From an uncultured Clostridia bacterium (GTDB lineage: Bacteria; Bacillota; Clostridia; Christensenellales; CAG-1252), in the NCBI GenBank assembly GCA_946626795.1, contig CAMOUZ010000073.1:1-6022 (forward strand): 6,022 nt of DNA, given 5' to 3'. How positions within the stretch are numbered: the first letter of the stretch is position 1; every line of letters begins with the position of its first letter. Below the pieces are notes generated by a model. It worked only from the letters and a program-made list of their open reading frames with translations, had not been told where the DNA came from and did not search any database. The translations under genes were made by a program, and so were the position numbers. Positions 1-5,639 of this stretch are shown here, piece by piece.

Positions 1-322
1 CGCAAGAGAGCAGGCGGCGAGCTGTCAACGCGTCTTGGGCGGCGGCTGTAATTTTGCGCGTGAATACGCCACGAAGCGGTATAGAAGCAACTTGATCAAT
101 TGGGGCATGCTTCCCTATATCACGCAGGCGAATTTCGAGGTGGGGGATATCGTCATCGTGCCGAACGTGAAGAAGTCTCTTGCGGAAGACTTGCCGTTCG
201 AGCTTTATATCGTCCGCGGAGAAAAGGTATTGAAGAGCGAGGCTTTCGTCGATAAACTGACGGACGACGAGAAGAAGATCATCAAGGACGGTTGTTTGAT
301 CAATTATTACGCGAATCGGTAA
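1..322 (+). CDS. Aconitase-family hydratase, C-terminal fragment (5' end outside window)
   Basis: The frame is open from base 2 and gives 106 residues before a TAA stop at 320-322; the gene starts upstream of the window. The first residues read AREQAASCQRVLGG, then EYATKRYRSNLINWGMLPY. This corresponds to the 'GSSRE...' active-site loop and the 'IHRSNLxxxGxLPL' segment of the aconitase C-terminal swivel domain. The REQAAS form and the YRSNLINWGMLP wording resemble the YbhJ-like hydratase/aconitase subfamily more than classical citrate-cycle aconitase; that subfamily assignment is from memory. Such enzymes hydrate or dehydrate tricarboxylic acids using a [4Fe-4S] cluster, but the cluster-binding cysteines lie in the missing part, so activity cannot be judged here. 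A start at the TTG at 35 would cut through the conserved loop and is not a real start. No terminator is visible after the stop, so read-through into alr is possible. Confidence 0.85.
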   Translation, partial: AREQAASCQRVLGGGCNFAREYATKRYRSNLINWGMLPYITQANFEVGDIVIVPNVKKSLAEDLPFELYIVRGEKVLKSEAFVDKLTDDEKKIIKDGCLINYYANR

Positions 323-341
323 TTTCCTTCTCACTTTCGCA

Positions 342-352
342 TATAGTACTAT
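342..352 (+). promoter_or_regulatory. Candidate -10 region for alr, within a 10-bp palindrome
   Basis: TATAGT (342-347, five of six matches to TATAAT) lies 9 bases before the alr ATG. TACTAT (347-352, four of six) lies 4 bases before it. The bases 343-352, ATAGTACTAT, form a perfect 10-bp palindrome that covers both. No convincing -35 hexamer is present; TTTCCT at 323-328 is the best weak match, 18 bases upstream of TACTAT. No Shine-Dalgarno sequence occurs before alr, so a transcript from here would be nearly leaderless. The assignment rests on position and -10 similarity only. Confidence 0.4.
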
Positions 353-356
353 CGCT

Positions 357-1379
357 ATGATAGTCACGGTGCGGAAGGAACGGATCGAGCGAAATCTAAG
401 AAATATGCGGCTTGCCACGGGTAAGCCGCTTATTTTGATGTGTAAGGCAAATGGCTATGGGCACGGAATGTTCGAAGTCGCGCAAGCGGAGGCGGCGGCG
501 TACGGCGTCGCTGCGGAGGAGGAAGGGGAAAAGCTTCGCTCCGTCGTGCGGAAAGATATTCTCGTGACTGCACCGAGAGTCTCCGCGCTTGATCTCGTCG
601 CGGAGTATGATCTCGTTCCGATCATCGGGGAAGAAAGTTATTTGAAGAGCGCCGTCTCTTCGGGAAAGGTCTGTCGTTGTCACCTAAAAGTGGATAGCGG
701 AATGCATCGAATGGGCTTTCGCTCACCGAAGGAGTGTGTGAAAGCGGCACTTTTTCTCGCAGAGCATGGCGTTCGTCTCGAAGGGATCGCCACCCATTAC
801 AAGGAGAGCGGTGAAAACGTGAAAAGGCAAAATCAAGCCTTCGACGCCTGCCTCGAAGCGATCTTCGGCGCTTATGCGGCAAGGGAATTGCCTCTTCCGA
901 TCACCCATGTCACGGCTTCGGGTCGGGTGGAAGCGGGGAAATATGATATGCTTCGCGTGGGACTTGCCGCTTACGGTTATGGGGAGCTTTCTTCCCTTGC
1001 GCCCGCAATGGAGGTCTCCTCGGAGATCCTTTGCGTGAAAAGGATTGCAAAAGGAGACACCCTCGGATACGGAGGCGCATTTCTCGCGGATCGCCCCTTG
1101 ACCGCTTGCACCGTACTCGGAGGATATGCAGACGGGATCGACAGGAGAGAGGTGGGGCGCGATGTGATCTGTAAGGGCGCGAGATGCCGTATCGCGGCGG
1201 TATGTATGGATACTTTTGAAGTTGTGACCGAACGGGTTGACTTATGCGTCGGCGATCGTGTTATAATAATGTCCGAAGAGCTCGACGCGGCGTACGTCGC
1301 AGATCGGCGCGGCACGATCCCTTATGAAGTGCTTGTCGGATATGACACCCCTCGGGCGGAAAGACGATATGAAGGATAA
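357..1379 (+). CDS. alr: Alanine racemase (PLP-dependent)
   Basis: This 340-residue cytosolic enzyme interconverts L- and D-alanine, supplying D-alanine for peptidoglycan. The N-terminal PLP barrel carries CKANGYGHG with the Schiff-base lysine at K30, HLKVDSGMHRMGF (R118 matches the conserved active-site arginine), ATHY (H147) and LRVGLAAYG (R200). The C-terminal domain carries LGYGGAF with the catalytic tyrosine at Y238, GYADG (256-260) and the substrate-binding VCMDT (C283, M284, D285). It is slightly shorter than the usual 360-390 residues. The family motif HxxNS appears as HVTAS (184-188), so Asn is replaced by Ala. The ATG at 357 is the first usable start in the frame and aligns near the family N-terminus, though a few residues short. 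No Shine-Dalgarno sequence precedes it. It overlaps the next gene by 11 bp, so it probably heads the alr-fau-rsmD unit. A related amino-acid racemase activity cannot be excluded. Confidence 0.9.
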   Translation: MIVTVRKERIERNLRNMRLATGKPLILMCKANGYGHGMFEVAQAEAAAYGVAAEEEGEKLRSVVRKDILVTAPRVSALDLVAEYDLVPIIGEESYLKSAVSSGKVCRCHLKVDSGMHRMGFRSPKECVKAALFLAEHGVRLEGIATHYKESGENVKRQNQAFDACLEAIFGAYAARELPLPITHVTASGRVEAGKYDMLRVGLAAYGYGELSSLAPAMEVSSEILCVKRIAKGDTLGYGGAFLADRPLTACTVLGGYADGIDRREVGRDVICKGARCRIAAVCMDTFEVVTERVDLCVGDRVIIMSEELDAAYVADRRGTIPYEVLVGYDTPRAERRYEG

Positions 1380-1908
1380 GAAATTACAAAGAAAGATTGT
1401 CAAAGAGCGGCTGTCCCGCATGACGAAAGAAGAGCGGATAACCTTTTCCGCGCGCATTGCGGACAAGCTCCTTTCTCATCCTTTTTATCAGAAAGCTAAG
1501 ACCATTTTTATCTATTATTCGACGGAGGAGGAAGCGGACACGCGGTTTATCGTCGAACGCGCCCTTTCGTCGGGGAAATCCGTCTTTTTGCCGCGCATAG
1601 AAGGAGAAGAAATGTTTCCTGTCCCTTACTGCGCGGGCGACATGCTCCAAAAGGACGCCTACGGCATAGAGGAGCCCCTCGGGGAGCCTTATCTCGGGGG
1701 GATCGATCTTGCGGTCATTCCTCTTCTCGGCTATGATAAAAGCCGCGCTCGCCTAGGTAGAGGGAAGGGCTATTACGATCGTTTTTTATCTGATTTCAAG
1801 GGGAAAAGCATAGCGCTCGCATTTTCCCGGCAGGAGCTTCCGAAGGTCGAAGTCGAAGCTACGGACATTCACCCCGATCGCATTTTGACGGAGAAGGAGG
1901 AGATATGA
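1369..1908 (+). CDS. fau: 5-formyltetrahydrofolate cyclo-ligase (MTHFS)
   Basis: The protein converts 5-formyl-THF to 5,10-methenyl-THF with ATP hydrolysis, returning stored folate to the one-carbon pool. With the ATG at 1369 it has 179 residues, typical for the family. Visible motifs are the basic N-terminus (KLQRKIVKERL), FLPRI (73-77), YGIEEP (98-103) and the signature LGRGKGYYDRFL (129-140), followed by a DIHPDRILTE tail (166-175) close to the family's HD...TE ending. An in-frame ATG at 1324 would add 15 residues (MKCLSDMTPLGRKDD) that lie inside alr and do not resemble the family, so 1369 is preferred; GGAAAG shortly upstream could serve as a weak ribosome site. The start overlaps the end of alr by 11 bp and the stop overlaps rsmD by 4 bp (ATGA), which indicates translational coupling in one operon. 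Confidence 0.92.
   Translation: MKDKKLQRKIVKERLSRMTKEERITFSARIADKLLSHPFYQKAKTIFIYYSTEEEADTRFIVERALSSGKSVFLPRIEGEEMFPVPYCAGDMLQKDAYGIEEPLGEPYLGGIDLAVIPLLGYDKSRARLGRGKGYYDRFLSDFKGKSIALAFSRQELPKVEVEATDIHPDRILTEKEEI
1894..1902 (+). promoter_or_regulatory. Strong Shine-Dalgarno sequence for rsmD
   Basis: AAGGAGGAG ends two bases before the rsmD ATG at 1905; its AGGAGG core (1895-1900) is four bases from the start. It sits inside the last codons of the cyclo-ligase gene, and with the ATGA stop/start overlap it fixes the rsmD start. Its presence shows that this genome does use Shine-Dalgarno initiation, in contrast to alr, coaD, ylbJ and tmcAL. Confidence 0.8.
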
Positions 1909-2450
1909 GAGTCATCGCGGGAAAATATAAAGGCAGGACTCTTTTTTCGCCCAAGGACGTGTCGGTTCGTCCGACGACGGATCGTATTAAGGAGAATATC
2001 TTCAATCTTTTGCAGTTTTGCATCGCAGGAGCGTCTTTTCTCGATCTTTTCGGCGGGAGCGGAGCGATGAGCGTGGAGGCGCTTTCGCGCGGCGCGGCGC
2101 GCGTTGTGACGGTGGACAGTTCGAGGGAGAGCATCGCCCTCATCAAGAAGAATTTTGCGAAGGTCGGCGCGGAAAAAGAAGCGCAGATTTTGGAACGGGA
2201 TTATGCCCAAGCCCTTGCTTCTTTGCAAGGCGCGAGGTTCGATCTCATCTTCCTTGATCCGCCTTATAAAGCTGATTTTTACGAGGATATTTTGCGTGAA
2301 ATCGAAGAAAAAGACGTGCTTGCTCCGACGGGAAGCGTCGTCTTCGAGCACGCGACGGAGCGGGATCTCGTCTTGCCCCCGCGTTGGACCTGCACGGATC
2401 GGCGGAAGTACGGCAGCGTCACGATCGATTTCCTTTCCGTGGAAAAATGA
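1905..2450 (+). CDS. rsmD: 16S rRNA (guanine-N2)-methyltransferase RsmD (YlbH family)
   Basis: By family, RsmD uses S-adenosylmethionine to methylate N2 of G966 (E. coli numbering) in 16S rRNA of the small subunit. The 181-residue length is normal. In order the sequence shows the family N-terminus MRVIAGKYKGRTL, VRPTTDRIKENIFN (21-34), the SAM-binding motif I LDLFGGSGAMSVEALSRGA (46-64), an acidic VDSS at the end of beta-2 (70-73), the catalytic LDPPY (117-121) and a closing RRKYGSV (166-172). All expected core motifs are intact. It is translationally coupled to the cyclo-ligase and followed by coaD after 42 bp. The rsmD-coaD pairing is the same as ylbH-ylbI in B. subtilis and supports both calls. 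No terminator lies between the two, so coaD may be read both from upstream and from its own promoter. Confidence 0.95.
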   Translation: MRVIAGKYKGRTLFSPKDVSVRPTTDRIKENIFNLLQFCIAGASFLDLFGGSGAMSVEALSRGAARVVTVDSSRESIALIKKNFAKVGAEKEAQILERDYAQALASLQGARFDLIFLDPPYKADFYEDILREIEEKDVLAPTGSVVFEHATERDLVLPPRWTCTDRRKYGSVTIDFLSVEK

Positions 2451-2457
2451 TCAAAAG

Positions 2458-2486
2458 TTGACAAAATGCCCCAAATATTGTAAGAT
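2458..2486 (+). promoter_or_regulatory. Sigma-A-type promoter for coaD, predicted leaderless
   Basis: TTGACA (2458-2463) is a perfect -35 hexamer. A 17-bp spacer follows, then TAAGAT (2481-2486), four of six matches to TATAAT with the key first T, A and last T kept. Only six bases separate the -10 box from the coaD ATG at 2493. Initiation at the usual 6-8 bases past the -10 would therefore place the transcript start at or next to the A of the ATG. No Shine-Dalgarno sequence is present. The promoter lies wholly in the rsmD-coaD gap. Confidence 0.8.
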
Positions 2487-2492
2487 TGATTT

Positions 2493-2969
2493 ATGCCTAA
2501 ATGTTTGGTCACAGGGACATTCGATCCGCCGACGCGCGGACACGAAGCAATCATCGAAGCCGCGCTCCGCGCCTTTGACGAAACGGCGGTGGCGATCCTC
2601 GTGAATCCGGAAAAAGAGACGATGTTCTCCGTATCGGAGCGGCTCGAAATGCTGAAAGCGGCGTTCGGGGAGAGGATCGAAGCTTTCTTTTACGACGGGA
2701 TGGCGGTCGACGCGGCGGAAAAGGTGGGCGCGGATGTCCTCGTCCGCGGGATTCGCGGCGCGGGAGATATCCCATATGAGGAAGAAATGGCGGCGTATAA
2801 CCGCGCTCATGGAAAAGAAACGGTCTTTTTCTTTGCGAAGGAAGCGCTTTCGGACGTGAATTCCACGGCGGCGCGTGCGGCGATCCTTCGCGGCGAAAAT
2901 GCGGAGAAGTATGTAAGCGAAAACGTGGCGGCGCTCGTCACGCGGTATAGGAGGAAGAAAAATGGATGA
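2493..2969 (+). CDS. coaD: Phosphopantetheine adenylyltransferase (PPAT)
   Basis: PPAT adenylylates 4'-phosphopantetheine with ATP to give dephospho-CoA, the penultimate step of coenzyme A synthesis. The 158-residue length is typical. The nucleotidyltransferase motif is TGTFDPPTRGH (7-17), with T14 and H17 of TxGH. It is followed by NPEKETMFS (38-46), SERLEML (48-54), VRGIRGAGDIPYEEEMA (84-100), NRAHGKETVFF (103-113) and DVNSTAARAAI (121-131). The last segment usually reads ISSSLVREIA; here two serines of the triad are Asn and Thr, a conservative departure in the ATP-binding loop. The C-terminal tail RYRRKKNG is basic. The start is the ATG at 2493, immediately after a promoter and without a ribosome binding site; no earlier start fits the family. 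Its 3' end overlaps the following coiled-coil gene by 8 bp. Confidence 0.95.
   Translation: MPKCLVTGTFDPPTRGHEAIIEAALRAFDETAVAILVNPEKETMFSVSERLEMLKAAFGERIEAFFYDGMAVDAAEKVGADVLVRGIRGAGDIPYEEEMAAYNRAHGKETVFFFAKEALSDVNSTAARAAILRGENAEKYVSENVAALVTRYRRKKNG
2949..2954 (+). promoter_or_regulatory. Shine-Dalgarno sequence for the coiled-coil gene
   Basis: AGGAGG, seven bases before the ATG at 2962, lies inside the 3' end of coaD. It decides the start of the downstream gene and implies co-expression with coaD. Confidence 0.75.
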
Positions 2970-3426
2970 CGTTGTAGCGATTATCGACGAATTGGAAGAT
3001 CTTCTTTTGAGTAAGAAGAAGGGATTCTTCTCCGGCAAAGTGTATGTGGATCAAGACAGAGTTGCGGAGATCCTCGGACAGTTGCGCGACGCCGTCCCGC
3101 AGAGCTTTTACGACGCGATGTCCATTTTGAAACAGCAAGACGAGCTCATCGCCGACGCGCAGCGGAAAGCGGACGCTGTCTTGCGCAATGCGAATGCCAC
3201 GCGTGAAAAATTATTGAATGAGTCGGATATCCTCGCCCAAGCCAAAGAGGAAGCGGATTCTTTGATTCGCACCACGCGCGATTATTGCGAACAGCTCAAA
3301 TATTCCGTCACGCAGAAATTGGATGCGCAGCTTTATGATTCCGCCGTTCGCCTGAATGACTCTTTGATGCTTATCGAGGAGGTGCGCAATGAGTTTCGCA
3401 AGCGCACGAATAAAGACGATAGATAA
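2962..3426 (+). CDS. Coiled-coil protein of the clostridial coaD-ylbJ neighbourhood, function unknown
   Basis: This 154-residue protein has no signal peptide or membrane segment and is probably cytosolic. The N-terminus (1-20) is a short acidic helix ending in KKK. Residues 25-50 (KVYVDQDRVAEILGQLRDAV and onward) form a compact conserved-looking module. From about 52 to 148 the sequence is rich in Ala, Glu, Gln, Lys and Arg with heptad-like spacing, consistent with a long coiled coil. I recognise the general pattern as that of the small proteins often placed after coaD in clostridia and loosely labelled 'ATPase' or V-type ATPase subunit-like. No nucleotide-binding motif is visible, so the ATPase label is not supported. 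Similarity to DivIVA or to ATP synthase subunit b is likely only general coiled-coil resemblance. It overlaps coaD by 8 bp and ends 21 bp before a strong terminator, so it is the last gene of the coaD unit. Confidence 0.8.
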   Translation: MDDVVAIIDELEDLLLSKKKGFFSGKVYVDQDRVAEILGQLRDAVPQSFYDAMSILKQQDELIADAQRKADAVLRNANATREKLLNESDILAQAKEEADSLIRTTRDYCEQLKYSVTQKLDAQLYDSAVRLNDSLMLIEEVRNEFRKRTNKDDR

Positions 3427-3447
3427 GCTTTTCGGATGAATTTCCCG

Positions 3448-3476
3448 CTCCCTTCCTTGCGAAGGGAGTTTTTTTT
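3448..3476 (+). terminator. Rho-independent terminator after the coaD unit
   Basis: CTCCCTTC (3448-3455) pairs perfectly with GAAGGGAG (3461-3468) around the five-base loop CTTGC, and eight T residues follow (3469-3476). The 8-bp stem with a U tract is a textbook intrinsic terminator. It isolates ylbJ from coaD and its partner, so ylbJ must have its own promoter. Confidence 0.93.
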
Positions 3477-3479
3477 ACG

Positions 3480-3506
3480 ATATTCGGGAATGGCGCGGCA
3501 TATAAA
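3480..3506 (+). promoter_or_regulatory. Sigma-E-like promoter for ylbJ, predicted leaderless
   Basis: ATATT (3480-3484), a 14-bp spacer and CATATAAA (3499-3506) match the core of the B. subtilis sigma-E promoter pattern as I recall it (KMATATT, about 14 bp, CATACAHT). The -10 octamer agrees at six of eight positions; the two bases before ATATT do not match. Sigma-E is the early mother-cell sporulation factor, and B. subtilis ylbJ is reported to belong to its regulon, which makes the match more meaningful. The alternative is a sigma-A -10 (TATAAA, 3501-3506) without a good -35 at normal spacing. Either way the -10 ends five bases before the ATG at 3512, so the transcript would be leaderless. 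Confidence 0.55.
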
Positions 3507-3511
3507 TCGAT

Positions 3512-4456
3512 ATGCGTGCCCGAAAATCGGCGATCCTCATTCTCTTTATCTTAGTTGCGCTCCTCATCGATCCTTCACGTTATTTCACGTCGGTGAAGAA
3601 CGGGCTTCTTCTTTTTACGGCGTCGGTCTTGCCCTCGATGTTGCCGTATTTCTTTTTTACCAAGCTTTTTACGGCGGTGGGCGGCGCGGAAGGGATCTCC
3701 CGTTCAGTGGGGAAGCCCGTCTCCAAAGTGTACGGCGTTGCGCCGATCTGCGGTTACGCCTTGGTGATGAGCCTTCTCAGTGGATATCCCGTCGGGGCGC
3801 GTGTGCTCGGGGACCTCTATGAAAAGGGGCTCATAACGGAAGAGGACGTTCTTCGCGCCTCCTCTTTTGCATCTACGAGCGGGAGTATGTTCGTGCTCGG
3901 GAGCGTCGGGTCTGTCATTCTCGGAAACGTGAAAGCAGGCTGGGTGATCTTGATCTCTCATTATCTCGGCGCCTTGCTGAATGGATGTTTGCATTGTATC
4001 AAAAAAAGAAAAAAGGCGGAGAAAAACCTTCCGCCGCTCTTGACGGGGAAGAGCGACACCCTCTTATCGGACGCGATGTATGAAAGCGTGCTGTCTCTTG
4101 CGCTCGTCGGAGGATTTATCGCGCTGACGAATCTTTCGGCGGATATCTTTACGGATATCGTCGGGCTTTTCGGAACGAATATTTTCGCGCGCTCGAATGT
4201 GGTTTCGGGGCTTATTTATTCCTTTTTCGAGGTGACGCGAGGATGCGTCGTCTTCTCGGAATGCGCTTTGCCCTCATATCTTACGGCGGCGCTCGCGGCG
4301 TCGGCGATCTCTTTCGGCGGGATATCCGTTATTTTGCAAAGCTTGGCTTTTCTCGGGAAAGCGGGGGTGAAAAGCGGAAAATTACTACTGATGAAAGGGA
4401 CGCAGGCGCTTATCACGTTCGGATTGTGTTTAGGAGTGGGGGCGATTTTTTTATGA
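3512..4456 (+). CDS. ylbJ: YlbJ-family sporulation integral membrane protein (nucleoside-transporter gate-like)
   Basis: This is a polytopic membrane protein of 314 residues, shorter than B. subtilis YlbJ (about 400). Hydrophobic segments are visible near 6-20, 30-50, 76-96, 120-138, 141-162, 190-207, 254-281 and 296-313, with a basic loop at 163-171 (KKRKKAEKN). Family-like motifs are LPSMLPYFFF (40-49), SGYPVGARVLGDL (90-102), STSGSMF (121-127), EVTRGC (240-245) and SFGGISVILQ (267-276). By family knowledge YlbJ is needed for normal spore cortex formation in B. subtilis; its transported substrate is unknown, and relatives occur in some non-sporulating clostridia. The ATG at 3512 leads directly into the first membrane segment and has no Shine-Dalgarno sequence. 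Placement after rsmD and coaD matches ylbH-ylbI-ylbJ. Its TGA stop abuts the stop of tmcAL on the other strand with no gap. Confidence 0.88.
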   Translation: MRARKSAILILFILVALLIDPSRYFTSVKNGLLLFTASVLPSMLPYFFFTKLFTAVGGAEGISRSVGKPVSKVYGVAPICGYALVMSLLSGYPVGARVLGDLYEKGLITEEDVLRASSFASTSGSMFVLGSVGSVILGNVKAGWVILISHYLGALLNGCLHCIKKRKKAEKNLPPLLTGKSDTLLSDAMYESVLSLALVGGFIALTNLSADIFTDIVGLFGTNIFARSNVVSGLIYSFFEVTRGCVVFSECALPSYLTAALAASAISFGGISVILQSLAFLGKAGVKSGKLLLMKGTQALITFGLCLGVGAIFL

Positions 4457-5626
4457 TTAAAGAACGAGCATGCCGCATTCGATGTCGGGGTCTTCTTTGG
4501 CGATCGCATAGATCTCATGAGCTTTCGCGTCGATGCCCGCCGCGAAACGCCCGCTTTCTTTCGCTTCGGTCTCGCCCGTAATCACTTGCCCCGTGCGGCT
4601 TAAAAGAGAGAGAAGGTTGGTCTTTTCTTTTTTCACCGCGAGGACTTTGTAATAAGGCGGCCCCTCGATCTCGCTCCCGAAAGCGAGTTTCGTGACGCCG
4701 AGTAAAGTGCTGACAAGGATGCGCGAGACGCGCGCTTCGGTGTAGCGCTTTGTGGAGACAGCTTTTACAAGGGAGGAAACGTCTTTGGATTCCTTCGCAA
4801 GGCGCAAGATGCGGTTTTCGATCCCTTCGGTCACGTCGTTTATGCGTTTTAATCCCTCCGCGCTGATCGTCGAGAGACGATAAAGCAGAAGGGGGGAGAA
4901 ATGGTCGGTTTTCCCTACGGCAGCGAGATCCTTCGCCACGTATTCGGGCATGGCGGGAAGGTAGCTTTCCGTCGGAGCCCCCTCGAAAAAGGCGCGACGA
5001 AGAGCGGATGCCGAGGGCTCTTTCTCCCCGACGACGGAGTTTTGATATGCTCCGTTTCGCATAAGGGTGTAAGGCGTCACGCCGCCTCTTTTCAGTGCGG
5101 AGCGAAGGTATTCGATCGCGAGGATATTATTCGGCAAGGTCGGATCCGCGACGGAGATATTCCGCGCCGCGGCGTAATGCAGGAAAGCTTGCGCCCGTGC
5201 CGAAGGATAGGAACAGCCCATTTCAAGAAGGGCGCGCATTTCCTCGGAGATCTCTTCGGGCTCGTCGTTTAATATCTTCGCCGCGTTTTCGATGGCGGAA
5301 AGATCGCCGCATTCGCTCCCGAAACATATATATTTTTCTTCGGCGTCTATGGAAGAAAGGGTTTTGACGGCGGCGTCCGCAAAGCGTTCCGCGCAAGAGG
5401 ATGCGAAGATCTGCGGCAGCTCCAAAACGATATCCGCACCTGCTTTAACGGCGTGTTTTGCTCTCGTATATTTGTCGAAAAGGGCGAGCTCGCCTCTTTG
5501 CGTGACGTCCCCTCCGAGCAGGACGAGAATAAGGTCGGGAGCGAGCTCCTCTTTGACGGCGCAAAGAAGACGGAGATGTCCGTTATGCAGAGGATTGAAT
5601 TCGGCGGTGATCGCGGCGATTTTCAT
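4457..5626 (-). CDS. tmcAL: tRNA(Met) cytidine acetate ligase TmcAL (YlbM family)
   Basis: TmcAL acetylates N4 of the wobble cytidine (C34) of elongator tRNA-Met, using acetate and ATP through an acetyl-adenylate. The 389-residue length fits the family (about 400). The N-terminal nucleotidyltransferase fold carries AEFNPLHNGH (8-17), with H14 and H17 forming HxGH, then GGDVTQRGELALFDKYTRA (38-56), DIVLELPQIFASSCAERFAD (65-84) and FGSECGD (102-108). Later come the conserved PNNILAIEYLRSA (165-177), SASALRRAFF (205-214), EGIENRIL (267-274) and STKRYTEARVSRIL (291-304), all characteristic of YlbM. The ATG at 5626 aligns with the family start; no ribosome binding site is visible and a -10 box sits six bases upstream. 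It converges with ylbJ and is divergent from pta. Pta, with acetate kinase usually beside it, links acetyl-CoA to acetate, so the neighbour concerns the pool TmcAL draws on. Confidence 0.94.
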   Translation of the reverse strand: MKIAAITAEFNPLHNGHLRLLCAVKEELAPDLILVLLGGDVTQRGELALFDKYTRAKHAVKAGADIVLELPQIFASSCAERFADAAVKTLSSIDAEEKYICFGSECGDLSAIENAAKILNDEPEEISEEMRALLEMGCSYPSARAQAFLHYAAARNISVADPTLPNNILAIEYLRSALKRGGVTPYTLMRNGAYQNSVVGEKEPSASALRRAFFEGAPTESYLPAMPEYVAKDLAAVGKTDHFSPLLLYRLSTISAEGLKRINDVTEGIENRILRLAKESKDVSSLVKAVSTKRYTEARVSRILVSTLLGVTKLAFGSEIEGPPYYKVLAVKKEKTNLLSLLSRTGQVITGETEAKESGRFAAGIDAKAHEIYAIAKEDPDIECGMLVL

Positions 5627-5632
5627 ACTGTA

Positions 5633-5638
5633 ATTTTA
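5633..5638 (-). promoter_or_regulatory. Candidate -10 box for tmcAL, predicted leaderless
   Basis: Read on the minus strand, TAAAAT (5638 to 5633; five of six matches to TATAAT) is followed by TACAGT and then the tmcAL ATG. This is the same six-base distance as at coaD. No Shine-Dalgarno sequence exists in this stretch. A good -35 hexamer is not visible at 16-18 bp, and the surrounding DNA is very AT-rich, so the exact hexamer is uncertain. Confidence 0.45.
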
Positions 5639-5639
5639 T

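Noticed and set aside
35..322. A separate small protein starting at the TTG at 35
   Set aside because: The frame is open upstream to the window edge and the conserved aconitase loop begins before 35, so this is the tail of a larger gene.
1324..1368. Earlier start (ATG at 1324) for the cyclo-ligase
   Set aside because: The 15 added residues lie within alr, do not resemble the family N-terminus, and would lengthen the overlap to 56 bp.
1869..2351. 160-codon open frame on the minus strand opposite rsmD
   Set aside because: A shadow of rsmD codon usage; the product has no family resemblance and rsmD is complete.
2434..2447. TTTCC-GT-GGAAA hairpin at the end of rsmD as a terminator
   Set aside because: Two-base loop, AT-rich short stem, no T tract, and it lies inside the last codons of rsmD.
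2451..3038. Long open frame (195 codons) on the minus strand opposite coaD
   Set aside because: It mirrors coaD, whose family motifs are unmistakable. Its own translation is Arg/Phe-rich without recognisable motifs and it spans the coaD promoter.
3436..3822. 128-codon plus-strand frame before and inside ylbJ
   Set aside because: It begins in the terminator hairpin and runs out of frame through ylbJ; the translation lacks domain character.
4446..4452. Run of seven T at the end of ylbJ as part of an intrinsic terminator
   Set aside because: No stable GC-rich hairpin precedes it; the T run is simply the last codons of ylbJ.
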